Assembly (NCBI RefSeq): GCF_025642785.1
Contig: NZ_JANZKU010000020.1
Coordinates: 1 to 64,000, forward strand
Length of the DNA: 64,000 nucleotides
Source: Pseudomonas sp. RIT-PI-AD
GTDB taxonomy: Bacteria; Pseudomonadota; Gammaproteobacteria; Pseudomonadales; Pseudomonadaceae
Direction of reading: 5' to 3'
Positions 28,157 through 42,856 of this stretch are shown one piece after another; the stretch's first letter is position 1; each line of letters starts with the position of its first letter. The notes below the pieces were generated by a model. The model ran no database searches and had not been told where the DNA came from. It saw only the letters and a list, made by a program, of their open reading frames with translations. The position numbers and the translations under genes were made by a program.

Positions 28157-28837
28157 TCACTCCACCAGGCCGCGAAGGACGGCCTCGCCGAGGATTCTCT
28201 CCAGGACCTGCTCGATGGACAGCTCCGTGGAGTCCAGCTGGATGGCGTCGCTCGCCGGCTTCAACGGCGCCACGGCCCGAAACGTATCGCGCTCGTCGCG
28301 CGCACGTATCTCATCCAGTAGACTCGCCAGACTAACACCTTCTATTTTGTTCTTCAACTGAAGATACCGACGGCGCGCGCGCTCCTCGGCACTGGCGGTC
28401 AGGAATATCTTCAGCGGCGCTTGCGGGAACACCACGGTGCCCATGTCGCGCCCATCGGCGACCAGCCCCGGCGCCTCCAGAAAAGCGCGCTGGCGCTGCA
28501 ACAGGGCTTCGCGTACTGCCGGCAAGGCGGCGACCTGCGAAGCGCCGGCGCCGACCTGCTCGTTACGGATGCTGACACTGACGTCCTCGCCTTCCAGCAC
28601 GATGCGCTGCTGGCCGCCTTCGAGGGTGATGAACTGCACGTCCAGATGGGCGGCGAGAACCTGCAGGGCCGCTTCGTTGCCCAGTTCCACCCGATGATTG
28701 GCGGCCGCGAAGGCCAGCAGGCGGTAGAGTGCGCCGGAGTCCAGCAATCGCCAGCCGAGGCGCTTGGCCAGCAGGCCGGCGACGGTGCCCTTGCCGGAAC
28801 CGCTCGGCCCATCGATGGCGATTACCGGAACGCTCAT
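28157..28837 (-). CDS. cmk: cytidylate kinase
   Basis: Cmk phosphorylates CMP and dCMP with ATP. The 226-residue enzyme shows the P-loop [19 protein letters not shown], the CMP-binding segment [27 protein letters not shown] and the arginine-rich lid [14 protein letters not shown]. Its ATG shares one base with the tyrA-aroA stop (TGATG); a GTG one codon earlier is also possible. Position between aroA and rpsA is standard for gamma-proteobacteria. Confidence 0.97.
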   Translation of the reverse strand: MSVPVIAIDGPSGSGKGTVAGLLAKRLGWRLLDSGALYRLLAFAAANHRVELGNEAALQVLAAHLDVQFITLEGGQQRIVLEGEDVSVSIRNEQVGAGASQVAALPAVREALLQRQRAFLEAPGLVADGRDMGTVVFPQAPLKIFLTASAEERARRRYLQLKNKIEGVSLASLLDEIRARDERDTFRAVAPLKPASDAIQLDSTELSIEQVLERILGEAVLRGLVE

Positions 28838-31077
28838 CACGGTGCCTCTCCTTGAACCCGTAGACCGGCCTTGGCGGCCAGGCCGAGGAAGTCGGGGAAA
28901 GACGTGGCGACGTTGGCGCAGTCATGGATACGGATTGGCGCGCCGGCACGCAGGGCCGCGACGCTGAAAGCCATGGCGATGCGATGGTCGCCGTGGCTGT
29001 AGACTTCGCCGCCGCCATAGGCGCCGCCGTCGATGATGATACCGTCCGGCGTCGGCTCGGCCTTGACGCCCAAGGTGTGCAGCCCGTCCGCCATCACCTG
29101 GATACGGTCGGACTCCTTGACCCGCAGTTCCTCGGCGCCACGCAGCACGGTGCGCCCCTCGGCGCAGGCGGCGGCGACGAACAGCACCGGGAACTCGTCG
29201 ATGGCCAGCGGCACCAGGTCCTCGGGGATATCGATGCCCTTCAGCCGCGCGGCGCGTACGCGGATGTCCGCCACGGGCTCGCCCCCTACTTCGCGGGGAT
29301 TTTCCAGCGTGATATCGGCGCCCATCAGCTTGAGGATATCGATCACGCCAGTGCGGGTCGGGTTGATGCCGACGTGCTCGAGCACCAGTTCGGAGCCTTC
29401 GGCGATGCTCGCCGCCACCAGGAAGAACGCTGCCGAGGAAATGTCCGCGGGCACTTCGATCTGGGTCGCGACCAGGCGATGCCCCGACTCGATGCAGGCG
29501 ATGTTGCCATCCACCGCCACCGGATAACCGAAGCCCTGCAGCATCCGCTCGGTATGGTCGCGGGTCGGCGCCGGCTCGGCCACGGAGGTCTCGCCGGCGG
29601 CATACAGCCCGGCCAGCAGCAGGCAGGATTTGACCTGGGCGCTGGCCATCGGCATTTCGTAGTGCATGCCGGTCAGCCGCTGTCCGCCGCGGATGGTCAG
29701 GGGCGGTCGCCCTTCGGCGGCCGTCTCGATCACCGCGCCCATTTCCCGCAGCGGCTTGGCCACGCGGTTCATCGGGCGCTTGGACAGCGAGGCGTCGCCG
29801 GTCAGCGTGGTATCGAAAGGCTGCCCGGCGAGCAAGCCGGCGAGCAGACGCATGGAGGTCCCGGAGTTGCCGAGGTAAAGCGGTCCCGGGGGGGCCTTCA
29901 GGCCCTGGATGCCGACGCCGTGGATGGTCACCCGCCCATGGTGCGGCCCCTCGATGACCACGCCCATGTCGCGGAACGCCTGCAAGGTCGCCAGCGCATC
30001 TTCGCCTTCGAGGAAACCCTGCACTTCGGTCGTGCCCTCGGCCAGCGAGCCGAGCATGATCGAGCGGTGGGAAATCGACTTGTCTCCCGGAACGCGGATG
30101 CGTCCGGACAGGCTGCCGCCGGGATTGGCCAGGTAAATCAGGTCGTTCGTGTGCATGGCGTCCACATAGGCCCGACGGGCCAGGATTTTGCTGAAGTGCT
30201 CACGGGCCATGCGGGCGCGGGTGAACACGCCCAGCAACTGATGCCCGTCCCCTGCATCGACCGCCGCGCGCAAGGCGTCGAGGTCGTCGCGAAACGCATC
30301 CAGGGTCTGCAGCACGGCCTCGCGATTGGCGAGGAAGATGTCGTGCCACATGACCGGATCGCTACCGGCGATCCGCGTGAAGTCGCGGAAGCCGCCGGCG
30401 GCATAACGGAAGATTTCCAGATTCTCGCTGCGTTTGGCCAGCGAGTCGACCAGGCCGAAGGCCAGCAGGTGCGGCAGGTGGCTGGTGGCGGCGAGCACCT
30501 GGTCGTGGTGCTCGACCTGCATGTGCTCGACATCGGCCTCCAGCGCACGCCACAGCCGGTCGACCAGGGCCAGCGGCTCGGCGTCGGTTTCCGCCAGCGG
30601 CGTGAGAATCACCTTGTGCCGCTTGAACAAGGCACCATTGGCCGCCTCCACCCCGCTTTGCTCGGAGCCGGCGATGGGATGCCCAGGGACGAAACGCGAC
30701 AGCGTCGCCGGGAGAACCTGCCGGGCCACCCGAACCACGTTGCCCTTGGCGCTGCCGACATCGGTCAATACGGCTTCGCCCAGGTCGAGCGCGGCCAGTT
30801 CGCGCAGCAGCTTTTCCATCGCCAGGATCGGCACCGCCAACTGGATCACCGCGGCGCCCCGGCACGCGGCCGCGAGATCGCTTTCGCAGCGATCCACCAC
30901 GCCCAGTTCCACCGCCAGTTGGCACGAACGAGCGTCGAGGTCGACCCCGACCACTTCGCGGAACAGGCCTTTTTCGCGCAGCCCCTTGGCGAAGGAGCCG
31001 CCGATCAGACCCAGGCCGATCACCACCAGCCGGCCCAGCGTAGGCGAAGCCTGTTGCACCGTCGTGACATCACCCAC
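28837..31077 (-). CDS. tyrA-aroA: fused prephenate dehydrogenase and EPSP synthase (TyrA-AroA)
   Basis: The 746-residue protein joins two enzymes of aromatic synthesis. Residues about 15-295 are cyclohexadienyl/prephenate dehydrogenase with the NAD fold [20 protein letters not shown]. From about 310 on it is 5-enolpyruvylshikimate-3-phosphate synthase, with [36 protein letters not shown] and [14 protein letters not shown]. This fusion is characteristic of pseudomonads, so it is not an artefact. Its start overlaps the end of hisC by eight bases. The same reading frame runs through without a frameshift. Confidence 0.95.
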   Translation of the reverse strand: MGDVTTVQQASPTLGRLVVIGLGLIGGSFAKGLREKGLFREVVGVDLDARSCQLAVELGVVDRCESDLAAACRGAAVIQLAVPILAMEKLLRELAALDLGEAVLTDVGSAKGNVVRVARQVLPATLSRFVPGHPIAGSEQSGVEAANGALFKRHKVILTPLAETDAEPLALVDRLWRALEADVEHMQVEHHDQVLAATSHLPHLLAFGLVDSLAKRSENLEIFRYAAGGFRDFTRIAGSDPVMWHDIFLANREAVLQTLDAFRDDLDALRAAVDAGDGHQLLGVFTRARMAREHFSKILARRAYVDAMHTNDLIYLANPGGSLSGRIRVPGDKSISHRSIMLGSLAEGTTEVQGFLEGEDALATLQAFRDMGVVIEGPHHGRVTIHGVGIQGLKAPPGPLYLGNSGTSMRLLAGLLAGQPFDTTLTGDASLSKRPMNRVAKPLREMGAVIETAAEGRPPLTIRGGQRLTGMHYEMPMASAQVKSCLLLAGLYAAGETSVAEPAPTRDHTERMLQGFGYPVAVDGNIACIESGHRLVATQIEVPADISSAAFFLVAASIAEGSELVLEHVGINPTRTGVIDILKLMGADITLENPREVGGEPVADIRVRAARLKGIDIPEDLVPLAIDEFPVLFVAAACAEGRTVLRGAEELRVKESDRIQVMADGLHTLGVKAEPTPDGIIIDGGAYGGGEVYSHGDHRIAMAFSVAALRAGAPIRIHDCANVATSFPDFLGLAAKAGLRVQGEAP

Positions 31078-32182
31078 GCGTCAGCACCTTGGCCAAGGCC
31101 TCCAGGCAGCGGGCGTTTTCCTCCGGCAGGCCGATGGAAATGCGCAGATGGCGCGGCATGCCATAGCCGCCCACCGGGCGCACGATCACGCCTTCCCGCA
31201 GCAGGGCCTGGTAGACCGGCGCCGCCTCGCGACCGACGTCCACCGCGAGGAAATTGCCCCGCGACGGAATCCAGTCGAGGCCCAGCGCGCGCAGCCCGGC
31301 TTCCCACTGGAGCATGCCGGCATCGTTCATCCGCCGGCTGCGCGCCAGGTACTCGCTGTCGTCCAGCGCCGCGCAGGCGGCGGCCAGGGCCAGGCTGTTG
31401 ACGTTGAACGGCTGCCGCACCCGGTTCAAGACCTCGGCGATGGTCGGCGAAGACAGCGCGTAGCCGACCCGCAGCCCGGCCAGGCCGAACGCCTTGGAGA
31501 AGGTCCGCGAGACCAGCAGGTTGGGATGCGCCGCCAGGTAATCCAGGCCATCGGGCAACTCGTCGCCCTCGGCGTATTCGATGTAGGCCTCGTCGAGCAC
31601 CACCAGCACCCGCTCGGGTACTTGCGTGAGGAAATCCGCCAGGGCCTGGGGCCCGAACCAGGTCCCCGTGGGGTTGTTCGGGTTGGCGAGGAACACCACC
31701 CGGGTGGCGTCGTCGAGGGCGGCCAGCATGGCGTCGAGGTCGTGCCCCCAGTGCCGCGCCGGGACCGCGCGCCCCTCGGCGCCCGCGGCCTGGGTGGCGA
31801 TCGGATAGACGGCGAACGCATGCTGGCTGAATACCGCATTGCTCCCCGGCGCCAGGTAGGCGCGGGCGACCAGATCGAGGATGTCGTTGGAGCCGTTGCC
31901 CAGGGTCACCTGCTCGGCCGTTACCCGGCAGCGTTCGGCGAGCCTGGCCTTGAGGTCGAAACCGTTACCGTCGGGATAGCGAGTGAGCGCATCGAGTTCG
32001 GCGCGGATCGCTTCCAACGCCTTCGGGCTCGGCCCGAGGGGGTTCTCATTGCTGGCCAGCTTGACGATGTGCGCGGGGTCCAGGTCCAGCTCGCGGGCCA
32101 GTTCGTCGACCGGCTTGCCGGGCACGTAGGGGGAAAGTTTCTGTACGCCCGGCAAGGCCAGGGCGAGGAAATCGCAACTCAT
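31070..32182 (-). CDS. hisC: histidinol-phosphate aminotransferase (HisC2 type, likely also aromatic)
   Basis: A PLP-dependent class I/II aminotransferase of 370 residues. The PLP lysine lies in SRTFSKAFGLAGLRVGYAL, and NPNNPTGTWFG and ASNENPLGPSP are family motifs. Located between pheA and tyrA-aroA, it probably transaminates phenylpyruvate or hydroxyphenylpyruvate as well as, or instead of, imidazoleacetol phosphate. I chose the ATG at 32182 with GAGG eight bases upstream; upstream codons are non-homologous. It lies 80 bp after pheA. Confidence 0.94.
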   Translation of the reverse strand: MSCDFLALALPGVQKLSPYVPGKPVDELARELDLDPAHIVKLASNENPLGPSPKALEAIRAELDALTRYPDGNGFDLKARLAERCRVTAEQVTLGNGSNDILDLVARAYLAPGSNAVFSQHAFAVYPIATQAAGAEGRAVPARHWGHDLDAMLAALDDATRVVFLANPNNPTGTWFGPQALADFLTQVPERVLVVLDEAYIEYAEGDELPDGLDYLAAHPNLLVSRTFSKAFGLAGLRVGYALSSPTIAEVLNRVRQPFNVNSLALAAACAALDDSEYLARSRRMNDAGMLQWEAGLRALGLDWIPSRGNFLAVDVGREAAPVYQALLREGVIVRPVGGYGMPRHLRISIGLPEENARCLEALAKVLTRG

Positions 32183-32262
32183 GAACGAAGCCTCAGTAGC
32201 GGGCCGCGACGCCGGGCGGCCGATCGGTCGACAGCCCGCCCGCCGGCGGCCGGTCGCCGCGG

Positions 32263-33357
32263 TTAGAGCACCGCTTTCGGGTAGGAGCCGAGCACCTTGA
32301 GCGCTACGGCCTCGCCGTTGATTTTCTCCAGCACGTCCTTGATCAACGGATCCTTGTGGTGGCCGACGAAATCGATGAAGAACACGTAGGTCCACTTGCC
32401 GCTGCGCGAGGGACGGGTCTCGATCCGGGTCAGGTCGATGCCGTTGGTGTGGAAGGGCACCAGCAATTCGTGCAGCGCGCCCGGCTTGTTGCGCATGGAA
32501 ATGATCACCGAGGTCTTGTCGTCGCCGGTGGGCGGCACTTCCTGGCTGCCGATGATCAGGAAGCGCGTGGAGTTATCCGGGCGATCCTCGATTTTCTCGG
32601 ACAGCTTGGTCAGGCCATAGAGCTTGCCAGCCATGTCGCCGGCGATGGCCGCCGAATTCCACTCGCTCTTCACCCGCTTCGCCGCGTCGGCGTTGCTGGA
32701 AACCGCCACCCGCTCGACGTTGGGATAGTGGGCGTCCAGCCACTTGCGGCACTGCGCCAGGGACTGGGCGTGGGAATAGATACGGGTGATCCGGTCGGTC
32801 TTGGTGGTCTCGCCCACCAGCAGGTGATGGTGGATACGCAGCTCGACCTCACCGCAGATCACCATGTCGTGCTCGAGGAAGCTGTCGAGGGTGTGGTTGA
32901 TCGCACCCTCGGTGGAGTTCTCCACCGGCACCACGCCGAAATTCACCGCACCCGAGGCCACTTCGCGGAAGACTTCGTCGATCGCCGCCATCGGCAGGCT
33001 GATCACCGCGTGGCCGAAGTGCTTCATGGTCGCGGCCTGGGAGAAGGTCCCTTCCGGGCCGAGGTAGGCCACCTTCAGCGGCTGCTCCAGCGCCAGGCAG
33101 GAGGACATGATCTCGCGGAACAGCCGCGCCATTTCCTCGTTGTCCAGCGGGCCGCGGTTGCGCTCCATGATGTGCTTGAGCACCCAGGCCTCGCGCTCGG
33201 GGCGGTAGAACACCGGCTGCTCGCCCTCGGGCAGCGAGAGCATCTTCACCCGCGCCACTTCCTTCGCGCAGGACGCACGCTCGCTGATCAGGTCGAGGAT
33301 CTTCTCGTCGAGGCTGTCGATGCGCAGGCGCAGTGCCTTGAGTTCCTGCTCGTTCAT
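32263..33357 (-). CDS. pheA: bifunctional chorismate mutase / prephenate dehydratase (P-protein)
   Basis: PheA turns chorismate into phenylpyruvate. Of 364 residues, about 1-90 are an AroQ chorismate mutase (RLRIDSLDEKILDLISERA), about 95-275 the dehydratase (AYLGPEGTFSQAA, VPVENSTEGAINHTLD, the catalytic NSTRFLIIG) and the rest an ACT domain for phenylalanine feedback (KPGALHELL, TRIETRPSRSGKW; the usual ESRP is ETRP here). The ATG shares a base with the serC stop (TGATG). Confidence 0.97.
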   Translation of the reverse strand: MNEQELKALRLRIDSLDEKILDLISERASCAKEVARVKMLSLPEGEQPVFYRPEREAWVLKHIMERNRGPLDNEEMARLFREIMSSCLALEQPLKVAYLGPEGTFSQAATMKHFGHAVISLPMAAIDEVFREVASGAVNFGVVPVENSTEGAINHTLDSFLEHDMVICGEVELRIHHHLLVGETTKTDRITRIYSHAQSLAQCRKWLDAHYPNVERVAVSSNADAAKRVKSEWNSAAIAGDMAGKLYGLTKLSEKIEDRPDNSTRFLIIGSQEVPPTGDDKTSVIISMRNKPGALHELLVPFHTNGIDLTRIETRPSRSGKWTYVFFIDFVGHHKDPLIKDVLEKINGEAVALKVLGSYPKAVL

Positions 33358-34442
33358 CAGCCGCGCTCCTTCTCGAACTCGGCCATATAGGCCACCAGGG
33401 CCTCGACGGCATCCAGCCCGGTGGCGTTGTAGATCGAGGCGCGCATACCGCCGACCGAACGGTGCCCCTTGAGGTTGAGCAGGCCGCGGGCGTCGGCGCC
33501 GGCGAGGAAAGGCGTGTCCAGGCGCTTGTCCGGCAGGCGGAACGGCACGTTCATCCAGGAACGGTCGGGTACCGCGATCGGGTTGGCGTAGAAGCCACTG
33601 CCGTCGATGTACCCGTAGAGCAGGTCTTTCTTCGCGCGGTTGCGACGTTCCATCGCGGCCACCCCACCCTGCTCCTTGAGCCACTCGAAGACCAGGCCGG
33701 CGAGGTACCAGGAGAAGGTCGCCGGGGTGTTGTACATGGAGCCGTTGTCGGCGGCGATCTTGTAGTTGAGCATCGTCGGGCAATGGCTGCGGGCGCGGCC
33801 CAGCAAGTCCTCGCGGACGATCACCACCACCAGGCCGGAGGGGCCGATGTTCTTCTGGGCGCCGGCGTAGATCAGGCCGAAGCGCGAGACGTCGAGGGGG
33901 CGCGAGAGGATGTCCGAGGACATGTCCACCACCAGCGGCACATCGCCGGTCTGCGGAATCCAGTCGAACTGCAACCCGCCGATGGTCTCGTTGGAGGCGT
34001 AATGCAGATAGGCGGCATCCCGGGTGGTTCGCCACTCCTGCTGGGCGGGGATCGCCAGGTAATCGCTGTCCTTGGCGCTGGCAACCACCTGTACGTCGCC
34101 GTAGCGGCGCGCTTCTTCGATGCTTTTCTTCGACCAGATGCCCGTATCGACATAGTCGGCGCTGCCGCCTTCCGGCAGCAGGTTGAGGGGAATCTCGGCG
34201 AACTGCTGGCTGGCGCCGCCCTGCAGGAACAGCACCTTGTAGTGGGACGGAATGGCGAGCAGGTCACGCAGATCCTGTTCGGCCTTTTCGGCGATGGCCA
34301 CGTAATCGTCGCTGCGATGGCTCATCTCCATCACCGACAAGCCCTTGCCCTGCCAGTCGAGGAGTTCCGCCTGGGCACGCTGCAGGACGGCATCGGGAAG
34401 CGCGGCGGGGCCGGCGCAGAAGTTATGGGCGCGTTTGCTCAC
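33357..34442 (-). CDS. serC: phosphoserine aminotransferase
   Basis: SerC makes 3-phosphoserine (serine synthesis) and acts in the PLP pathway. The GTG at 34442 gives 361 residues, the P. aeruginosa length and the family N-terminus SKRAHNFCAGPAALPDAVL; GAGAG precedes it. The PLP lysine is in YAGAQKNIGPSGLVVVIV. Phosphate and substrate site segments are HYASNETIGG and HRSVGGMRASIYNA. It is the first gene after gyrA; the 215-bp gap holds the start signals for the supraoperon. Confidence 0.96.
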   Translation of the reverse strand: MSKRAHNFCAGPAALPDAVLQRAQAELLDWQGKGLSVMEMSHRSDDYVAIAEKAEQDLRDLLAIPSHYKVLFLQGGASQQFAEIPLNLLPEGGSADYVDTGIWSKKSIEEARRYGDVQVVASAKDSDYLAIPAQQEWRTTRDAAYLHYASNETIGGLQFDWIPQTGDVPLVVDMSSDILSRPLDVSRFGLIYAGAQKNIGPSGLVVVIVREDLLGRARSHCPTMLNYKIAADNGSMYNTPATFSWYLAGLVFEWLKEQGGVAAMERRNRAKKDLLYGYIDGSGFYANPIAVPDRSWMNVPFRLPDKRLDTPFLAGADARGLLNLKGHRSVGGMRASIYNATGLDAVEALVAYMAEFEKERG

Positions 34443-34657
34443 TGCTGTTCTCTCTCGATTCGTTGCACAAGCGCTTGTCATGCGAGGAAGACCGGGAGCG
34501 AGCGGTCCGCCGGGCGTGAACGAGCAATCTGACCGACGCGCCCCGTCACGCGGGCGCCTTTACCTCACCTGCCGGCAGTGCATCGCGGGACGAGGCGCCT
34601 TGCGTTCGCCTCGACCCACCGGGGCCCGTCGCGTCGCGAGCGGGCCCGCGCCTGCCG

Positions 34658-37495
<2,838 letters not shown>

Positions 37496-37629
37496 GAGAA
37501 GCCTGGTTCCTTGTTGTCAGCGAGGTCCTGCATTAAGCGCGGGATGGTAACACATGGAGCGGCCCGTCTGGAGGCTCGCGGCGGCGGGAAAACCACCGCC
37601 AGCCCGGGACCGGGACGCTCCGTCGTCGA

Positions 37630-38706
<1,077 letters not shown>

Positions 38707-38891
38707 CGCACACCACCCTCGAAATCAAAAGGCGCCGATTATACGCACATGCGGCCGGCCCCGGTCGGCCGCGCGGCATCCCCGCAAGGCCCGCCGCGAG
38801 TCTCCGCCAGGGCGCGCCCGAACATTCCCGGCTTCTAGGGCGAAGCGTTCCTCTATAAACTCGGCGACTACCCCTTTCGTGGACCCTTTCG

Positions 38892-40211
38892 ATGCCCGAC
38901 GCGCCGCTCGACCTGTTACTGCTTCCCACCTGGCTGGTCCCGGTCGAGCCGGCGGGCGTGGTGCTGCGCGCTCATGCGCTGGGCATCCGCGACGGCCGCA
39001 TCGCCCTGCTCGCGCCACGGGAGATCGCCCTCAAGCGGCCCGCCCTGGAGGTCCGCGAACTGCCCGGCATGCTCCTGGCCCCCGGCTTGGTCAACACCCA
39101 CGGCCACGCGGCGATGACGCTGTTCCGCGGCCTGGCCGACGACCTGCCGCTGGGCGCCTGGCTGGAGCAGCACATCTGGCCGGCGGAGAAGAAATGGGTC
39201 GACGAGGCATTCGTCCGCGACGGTACCGAGCTGGCCATCGCCGAGCAGTTGCTCGGCGGCATCACCTGCTTCTCCGACATGTACTTCTACCCGGAGGTGG
39301 CCAGCGAAAGCGTGCACAAGAGCGGCATCCGCGCGCAGATCACCATCCCCGTGCTGGATTTCCCGATCCCCGGCGCCCGTGACGCCGACGAGGCGCTGCG
39401 CAAGGGCCTCGCCCTGTTCGACGACCTCAAGCAGCACCCGCGCATCAGCATCGCCTTCGGCCCCCACGCGCCCTACACGGTGGGCGACGAGCGGCTGGAG
39501 AATATCCGGGTGTTCGCCGACCAACTGGACGCGCGCATCCACATGCACGTCCACGAGACCGCCTTCGAGGTCCAGCAAGGCCTGGAGCTGCACGGCGAAC
39601 GCCCGCTGGCCCGCCTGGCCCGTCTCGGCCTGCTCGGCCCACGCTTCCAGGCCGTGCACATGACCCAGGTGAACGACGAGGACCTGGAACTGCTGGTGGA
39701 AAGCAATACCAGCGTGATCCACTGCCCGGAATCCAACCTCAAGCTGGCCAGCGGCTTCTGCCCGGTGGAGCGCCTGTGGCAGGCCGGGGTCAACGTCGCC
39801 ATCGGCACCGACGGGGCGGCCAGCAACAACGACCTCGACCTGCTCGGCGAAACCCGGACCGCCGCGCTGCTGGCGAAGGCAGTCGCCGGTTCGGCGACTG
39901 CGCTGGACGCCCATCGGGCGCTGCGCATGGCGACTCTCAACGGCGCCCGCGCGCTGGGCCTGGAGGAAGACATCGGCTCCCTGGAGACCGGCAAGTCCGC
40001 CGACCTGGTGGCCTTCGACCTGTCCGGCCTGGCGCAACAGCCGGTCTACGACCCCGTTTCGCAACTGATCTATGCCAGCGGGCGCGACTGCGTGAAGCAT
40101 GTCTGGGTCGCCGGCAAACCGCTGCTGGAAGACCGCCGCCTGACCCGCCTCGACGAAGCGAGCATCGTCGCGCGCGCCCGCGAGTGGGGCGAGCGGATCG
40201 GCCGCGACTGA
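38892..40211 (+). CDS. mtaD: 5'-methylthioadenosine/S-adenosylhomocysteine deaminase (amidohydrolase)
   Basis: A 439-residue amidohydrolase of the TrzA/MtaD family, which deaminates methylthioadenosine or S-adenosylhomocysteine to the inosyl form. Metal ligands are visible in [43 protein letters not shown] and the Asp in [19 protein letters not shown]. aeruginosa makes methylthioinosine from methylthioadenosine by such an enzyme, and the divergent mtnA agrees with that route. It lies 121 bp before ubiG. Confidence 0.93.
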   Translation: MPDAPLDLLLLPTWLVPVEPAGVVLRAHALGIRDGRIALLAPREIALKRPALEVRELPGMLLAPGLVNTHGHAAMTLFRGLADDLPLGAWLEQHIWPAEKKWVDEAFVRDGTELAIAEQLLGGITCFSDMYFYPEVASESVHKSGIRAQITIPVLDFPIPGARDADEALRKGLALFDDLKQHPRISIAFGPHAPYTVGDERLENIRVFADQLDARIHMHVHETAFEVQQGLELHGERPLARLARLGLLGPRFQAVHMTQVNDEDLELLVESNTSVIHCPESNLKLASGFCPVERLWQAGVNVAIGTDGAASNNDLDLLGETRTAALLAKAVAGSATALDAHRALRMATLNGARALGLEEDIGSLETGKSADLVAFDLSGLAQQPVYDPVSQLIYASGRDCVKHVWVAGKPLLEDRRLTRLDEASIVARAREWGERIGRD

Positions 40212-40332
40212 TGGCGCCGGCCCCGCTGCGACAAACTGACCCGCGGCGGACGCCCCCGCGTCCGCCCGAAGCTGGCACCATGGGCGCTCCGTGCCTCCGG
40301 CACGCCCCTGGCGCCCCTTGCAAAGGAATCCC

Positions 40333-41031
40333 ATGAGCAACGTCGACCACGCCGAAATCGCCAAATTCGAAGCCCTGGCCCATCGCTGGTGGGACCGCGA
40401 AAGCGAGTTCAAGCCGCTGCACGACATCAACCCGCTGCGGGTCAACTGGATCGACGAACGCGTCGGCCTGGCCGGCAAGCGCGTGCTCGACGTCGGTTGC
40501 GGCGGCGGCATCCTCAGCGAGGCGATGGCCCAGCGCGGCGCTCGGGTGACCGGCATCGACATGGGCGAGGCGCCGCTGGCGGTGGCCCGCCTGCATCAGC
40601 TGGAATCGGCGGTGCCGGTGGACTATCGCAAGATCACCGCGGAGGCCATGGCCGCTGAGAAACCCGGCGAGTACGACGTGGTGACTTGCCTGGAGATGCT
40701 CGAGCACGTGCCCGACCCGGCCTCGGTGATCCGCGCCTGCCGCGAACTGGTCAAGCCCGGCGGCCAGGTGTTCTTCTCCACCATCAACCGCAATCCCAAG
40801 GCCTATCTGTTCGCCATCCTCGGCGCCGAATACCTGCTGCGCCTGCTGCCGCGCGGCACCCATGACTTCAAGAAATTCATCCGCCCGTCCGAGCTGGGCG
40901 CCTGGAGCCGCGAAGCCGGGTTGCAGGTGCGCGACATCGTCGGGCTGACCTACAACCCGCTGACCCATGCCTACAAGCTGGAAGCGGACGTCGACGTCAA
41001 CTACATGATCCAGACCCTGCGCGAGGAGTGA
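40333..41031 (+). CDS. ubiG: ubiquinone biosynthesis O-methyltransferase
   Basis: UbiG carries out both O-methylations of ubiquinone synthesis with SAM. The 232-residue length equals the P. aeruginosa enzyme. The SAM site is [18 protein letters not shown], followed by GIDMGEAPL and [12 protein letters not shown] membrane-touching helix region follows ([17 protein letters not shown]). AAAGGAATC precedes the ATG. The next gene, mupP, starts three bases after its stop, so they are co-transcribed. Confidence 0.97.
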   Translation: MSNVDHAEIAKFEALAHRWWDRESEFKPLHDINPLRVNWIDERVGLAGKRVLDVGCGGGILSEAMAQRGARVTGIDMGEAPLAVARLHQLESAVPVDYRKITAEAMAAEKPGEYDVVTCLEMLEHVPDPASVIRACRELVKPGGQVFFSTINRNPKAYLFAILGAEYLLRLLPRGTHDFKKFIRPSELGAWSREAGLQVRDIVGLTYNPLTHAYKLEADVDVNYMIQTLREE

Positions 41032-41034
41032 GCC

Positions 41035-41706
41035 ATGCGCCTCAGAGCGGTTCTTTTCGACATGGACGGTACCTTGCTGGACAGTGCGCCGGACTTCGTC
41101 GCGGTGATCCAGGCGATGCGCGCCGCGCGCCGCCTGGCGCCGGTGGAGGAAGCCCGGGTGCGCGACGTGGTCTCCGGCGGTGCGCGGGCGATGGTGGTCA
41201 ACGCCTTCGACGTCGACCCCCTGAGCACCGAGTTCGAGGCGCTGCGCCTGGAATTCCTCGAACGCTACCAGCAGCACTGCGCGGTCCTGACCCGACCGTT
41301 CGACGGCATCGAGGCCCTGCTCGAGGACATCGAGCGGGCCAAGCTGCTATGGGGCGTGGTGACCAACAAGCCGGTGCGCTATGCCGAGCCGATCATGCGT
41401 CAGCTTGGCCTCGCCGAACGCTCGGCGCTGCTGATCTGCCCGGACCATGTGACGCGCAGCAAACCGGACCCGGAACCCTTGCTGCTGGCCTGCGAGCGGC
41501 TAGGCCTGGAGCCGGCCAGCGTGCTGTTCGTCGGCGACGACTTGCGCGACATCGAGTCCGGCCGCGCGGCCGGTACCCGCACCGCCGCGGTGACCTACGG
41601 CTACATCCACCCCGAGGACAATCCCCGCAGTTGGGGGGCGGACATCGTGGTGGACCACCCGCTGGAATTGCGCGCCGCGCTCGACCAGGCGCTGTGTTCC
41701 TGCTGA
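41035..41706 (+). CDS. mupP: HAD phosphatase MupP (N-acetylmuramic acid 6-phosphate phosphatase)
   Basis: MupP removes phosphate from MurNAc-6-phosphate in the pseudomonad cell-wall recycling bypass that avoids de novo steps and supports fosfomycin resistance. The 223-residue protein is a type I HAD enzyme with nucleophile [10 protein letters not shown] (Asp9, Asp11), [12 protein letters not shown], and [14 protein letters not shown]. Generic phosphoglycolate phosphatase is the usual automatic label, but the ubiG-mupP-yciK neighbourhood is that of MupP. It is coupled to ubiG. Confidence 0.92.
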   Translation: MRLRAVLFDMDGTLLDSAPDFVAVIQAMRAARRLAPVEEARVRDVVSGGARAMVVNAFDVDPLSTEFEALRLEFLERYQQHCAVLTRPFDGIEALLEDIERAKLLWGVVTNKPVRYAEPIMRQLGLAERSALLICPDHVTRSKPDPEPLLLACERLGLEPASVLFVGDDLRDIESGRAAGTRTAAVTYGYIHPEDNPRSWGADIVVDHPLELRAALDQALCSC

Positions 41707-41888
41707 CGCCAACCGCGCCGCGCTAGCCGCCGGTCGCATCGCCAGGCGCCCTCGCCCGGGCGTCCAGGCTTCCTGGCGGTCGCCGAACGTTCGGCCGCCG
41801 CTCCCGTGCCGGCCGAGGCACCGTCCCGCGCGACATCTCCTAGGCTCTACCGAAACGATTTCAAGTATCTGGTTCGAGGAAACACCCC

Positions 41889-42629
41889 ATGTTCGATTAT
41901 TCCGCCCGCCCCGACCTGCTCAAAGGCCGGGTGATCCTGATCACCGGCGCCGGACGCGGCATCGGCGCCGCCACTGCCCAGAGCTACGCCGCCCATGGCG
42001 CCACCGTACTGCTGCTGGGCAAGACCGAGGCCAACCTGAACGCCGTCTACGATGCCATCGAGGCGGCCGGCCATCCGCAGCCGGCGGTGATTCCCTTCAA
42101 CCTGGAGACCGCCCAGCCGCACCAGTACGACGAACTGGCGGCGAAGCTGGAGAGCGAGTTCGGGCATATCGACGGCCTGCTGCACAACGCCTCCATCGTC
42201 GGGCCACGTACGCCCCTGGAGCAGCTTTCCGGGGAAAACTTCATGCGGGTCATGCAGATCAACGTGAATGCCACCTTCATGCTCACCAGCACGCTGTTGC
42301 CGCTGCTGAAGCTGTCCAGCGATGCCTCGGTGGTGTTCACCTCCAGCAGCGTCGGGCGCAAGGGGCGGGCCTACTGGGGCGCCTATGCGGTATCCAAGTT
42401 CGCCACCGAGGGCCTGATGCAGGTGCTGGCCGACGAGGTGGACGGGGTCGCGCCGGTGCGCGCCAACAGCGTCAACCCGGGTGCCACCCGCACCAGCATG
42501 CGGGCCCAGGCCTACCCGGCGGAAAACCCCCTGGATAATCCGCCGCCGGAAGCGATCCTGCCGGTCTACCTGTACCTGATGGGCCCGGACAGTGCCGGGG
42601 TCAACGGCCAGGCCTTCGACGCCCAATAG
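41889..42629 (+). CDS. yciK: short-chain dehydrogenase YciK
   Basis: The 246-residue oxidoreductase has the NAD(P) fold LITGAGRGIGAATAQ, the NNAG-type segment LLHNASIVGP, the catalytic Ser in VVFTSSSVGRKG and YxxxK in YWGAYAVSKFATEG. YciK proteins are widespread in gamma-proteobacteria but the substrate is unknown. SD GAGGAAA precedes the start. It lies 182 bp after mupP on the same strand, the usual ubiG-mupP-yciK order. Confidence 0.94.
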   Translation: MFDYSARPDLLKGRVILITGAGRGIGAATAQSYAAHGATVLLLGKTEANLNAVYDAIEAAGHPQPAVIPFNLETAQPHQYDELAAKLESEFGHIDGLLHNASIVGPRTPLEQLSGENFMRVMQINVNATFMLTSTLLPLLKLSSDASVVFTSSSVGRKGRAYWGAYAVSKFATEGLMQVLADEVDGVAPVRANSVNPGATRTSMRAQAYPAENPLDNPPPEAILPVYLYLMGPDSAGVNGQAFDAQ

Positions 42630-42797
42630 CCGGCAATGGACTTGGCACCTGGCCGCCAGCTTTCCGGCGGCCACCCGGGCCGGCTCGGCAAGGCGCTGCC
42701 GGTTTTCGCCGGGTTCTCGGCGGCGGTCCTCGGAAACGCTCGCTGCAAAAACAGCAAGTACTTGACTTAAAAGGCTTTTGAAAAAAGTTAAAACGTC

Positions 42798-42813
42798 TGG
42801 CACGGAATTCGCT
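42798..42813 (+). promoter_or_regulatory. sigma-54 (-24/-12) promoter for the GGDEF gene
   Basis: TGGCACGGAATTCGCT matches the RpoN consensus TGGCACG-N4-TTGC(A/T) at all but one position. The GG (42799) and GC (42811) are exactly ten bases apart. Transcription would start near 42824, leaving a 33-base leader to the ATG. Confidence 0.75.
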
Positions 42814-42856
42814 CTAGACCTTATGTCGTCGAGTTAAGCGTCAGAGGTCTGGCTCC

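Noticed and set aside
28924-31401. A plus-strand frame of 825 codons opposite tyrA-aroA
   Set aside because: Antisense shadow rich in His, Gln and Asp. The opposite strand encodes a known fusion enzyme.
32183-32395. N-terminal extension of hisC
   Set aside because: It overlaps the 3' end of pheA and is unrelated to aminotransferases; the ATG at 32182 has an SD and the family start.
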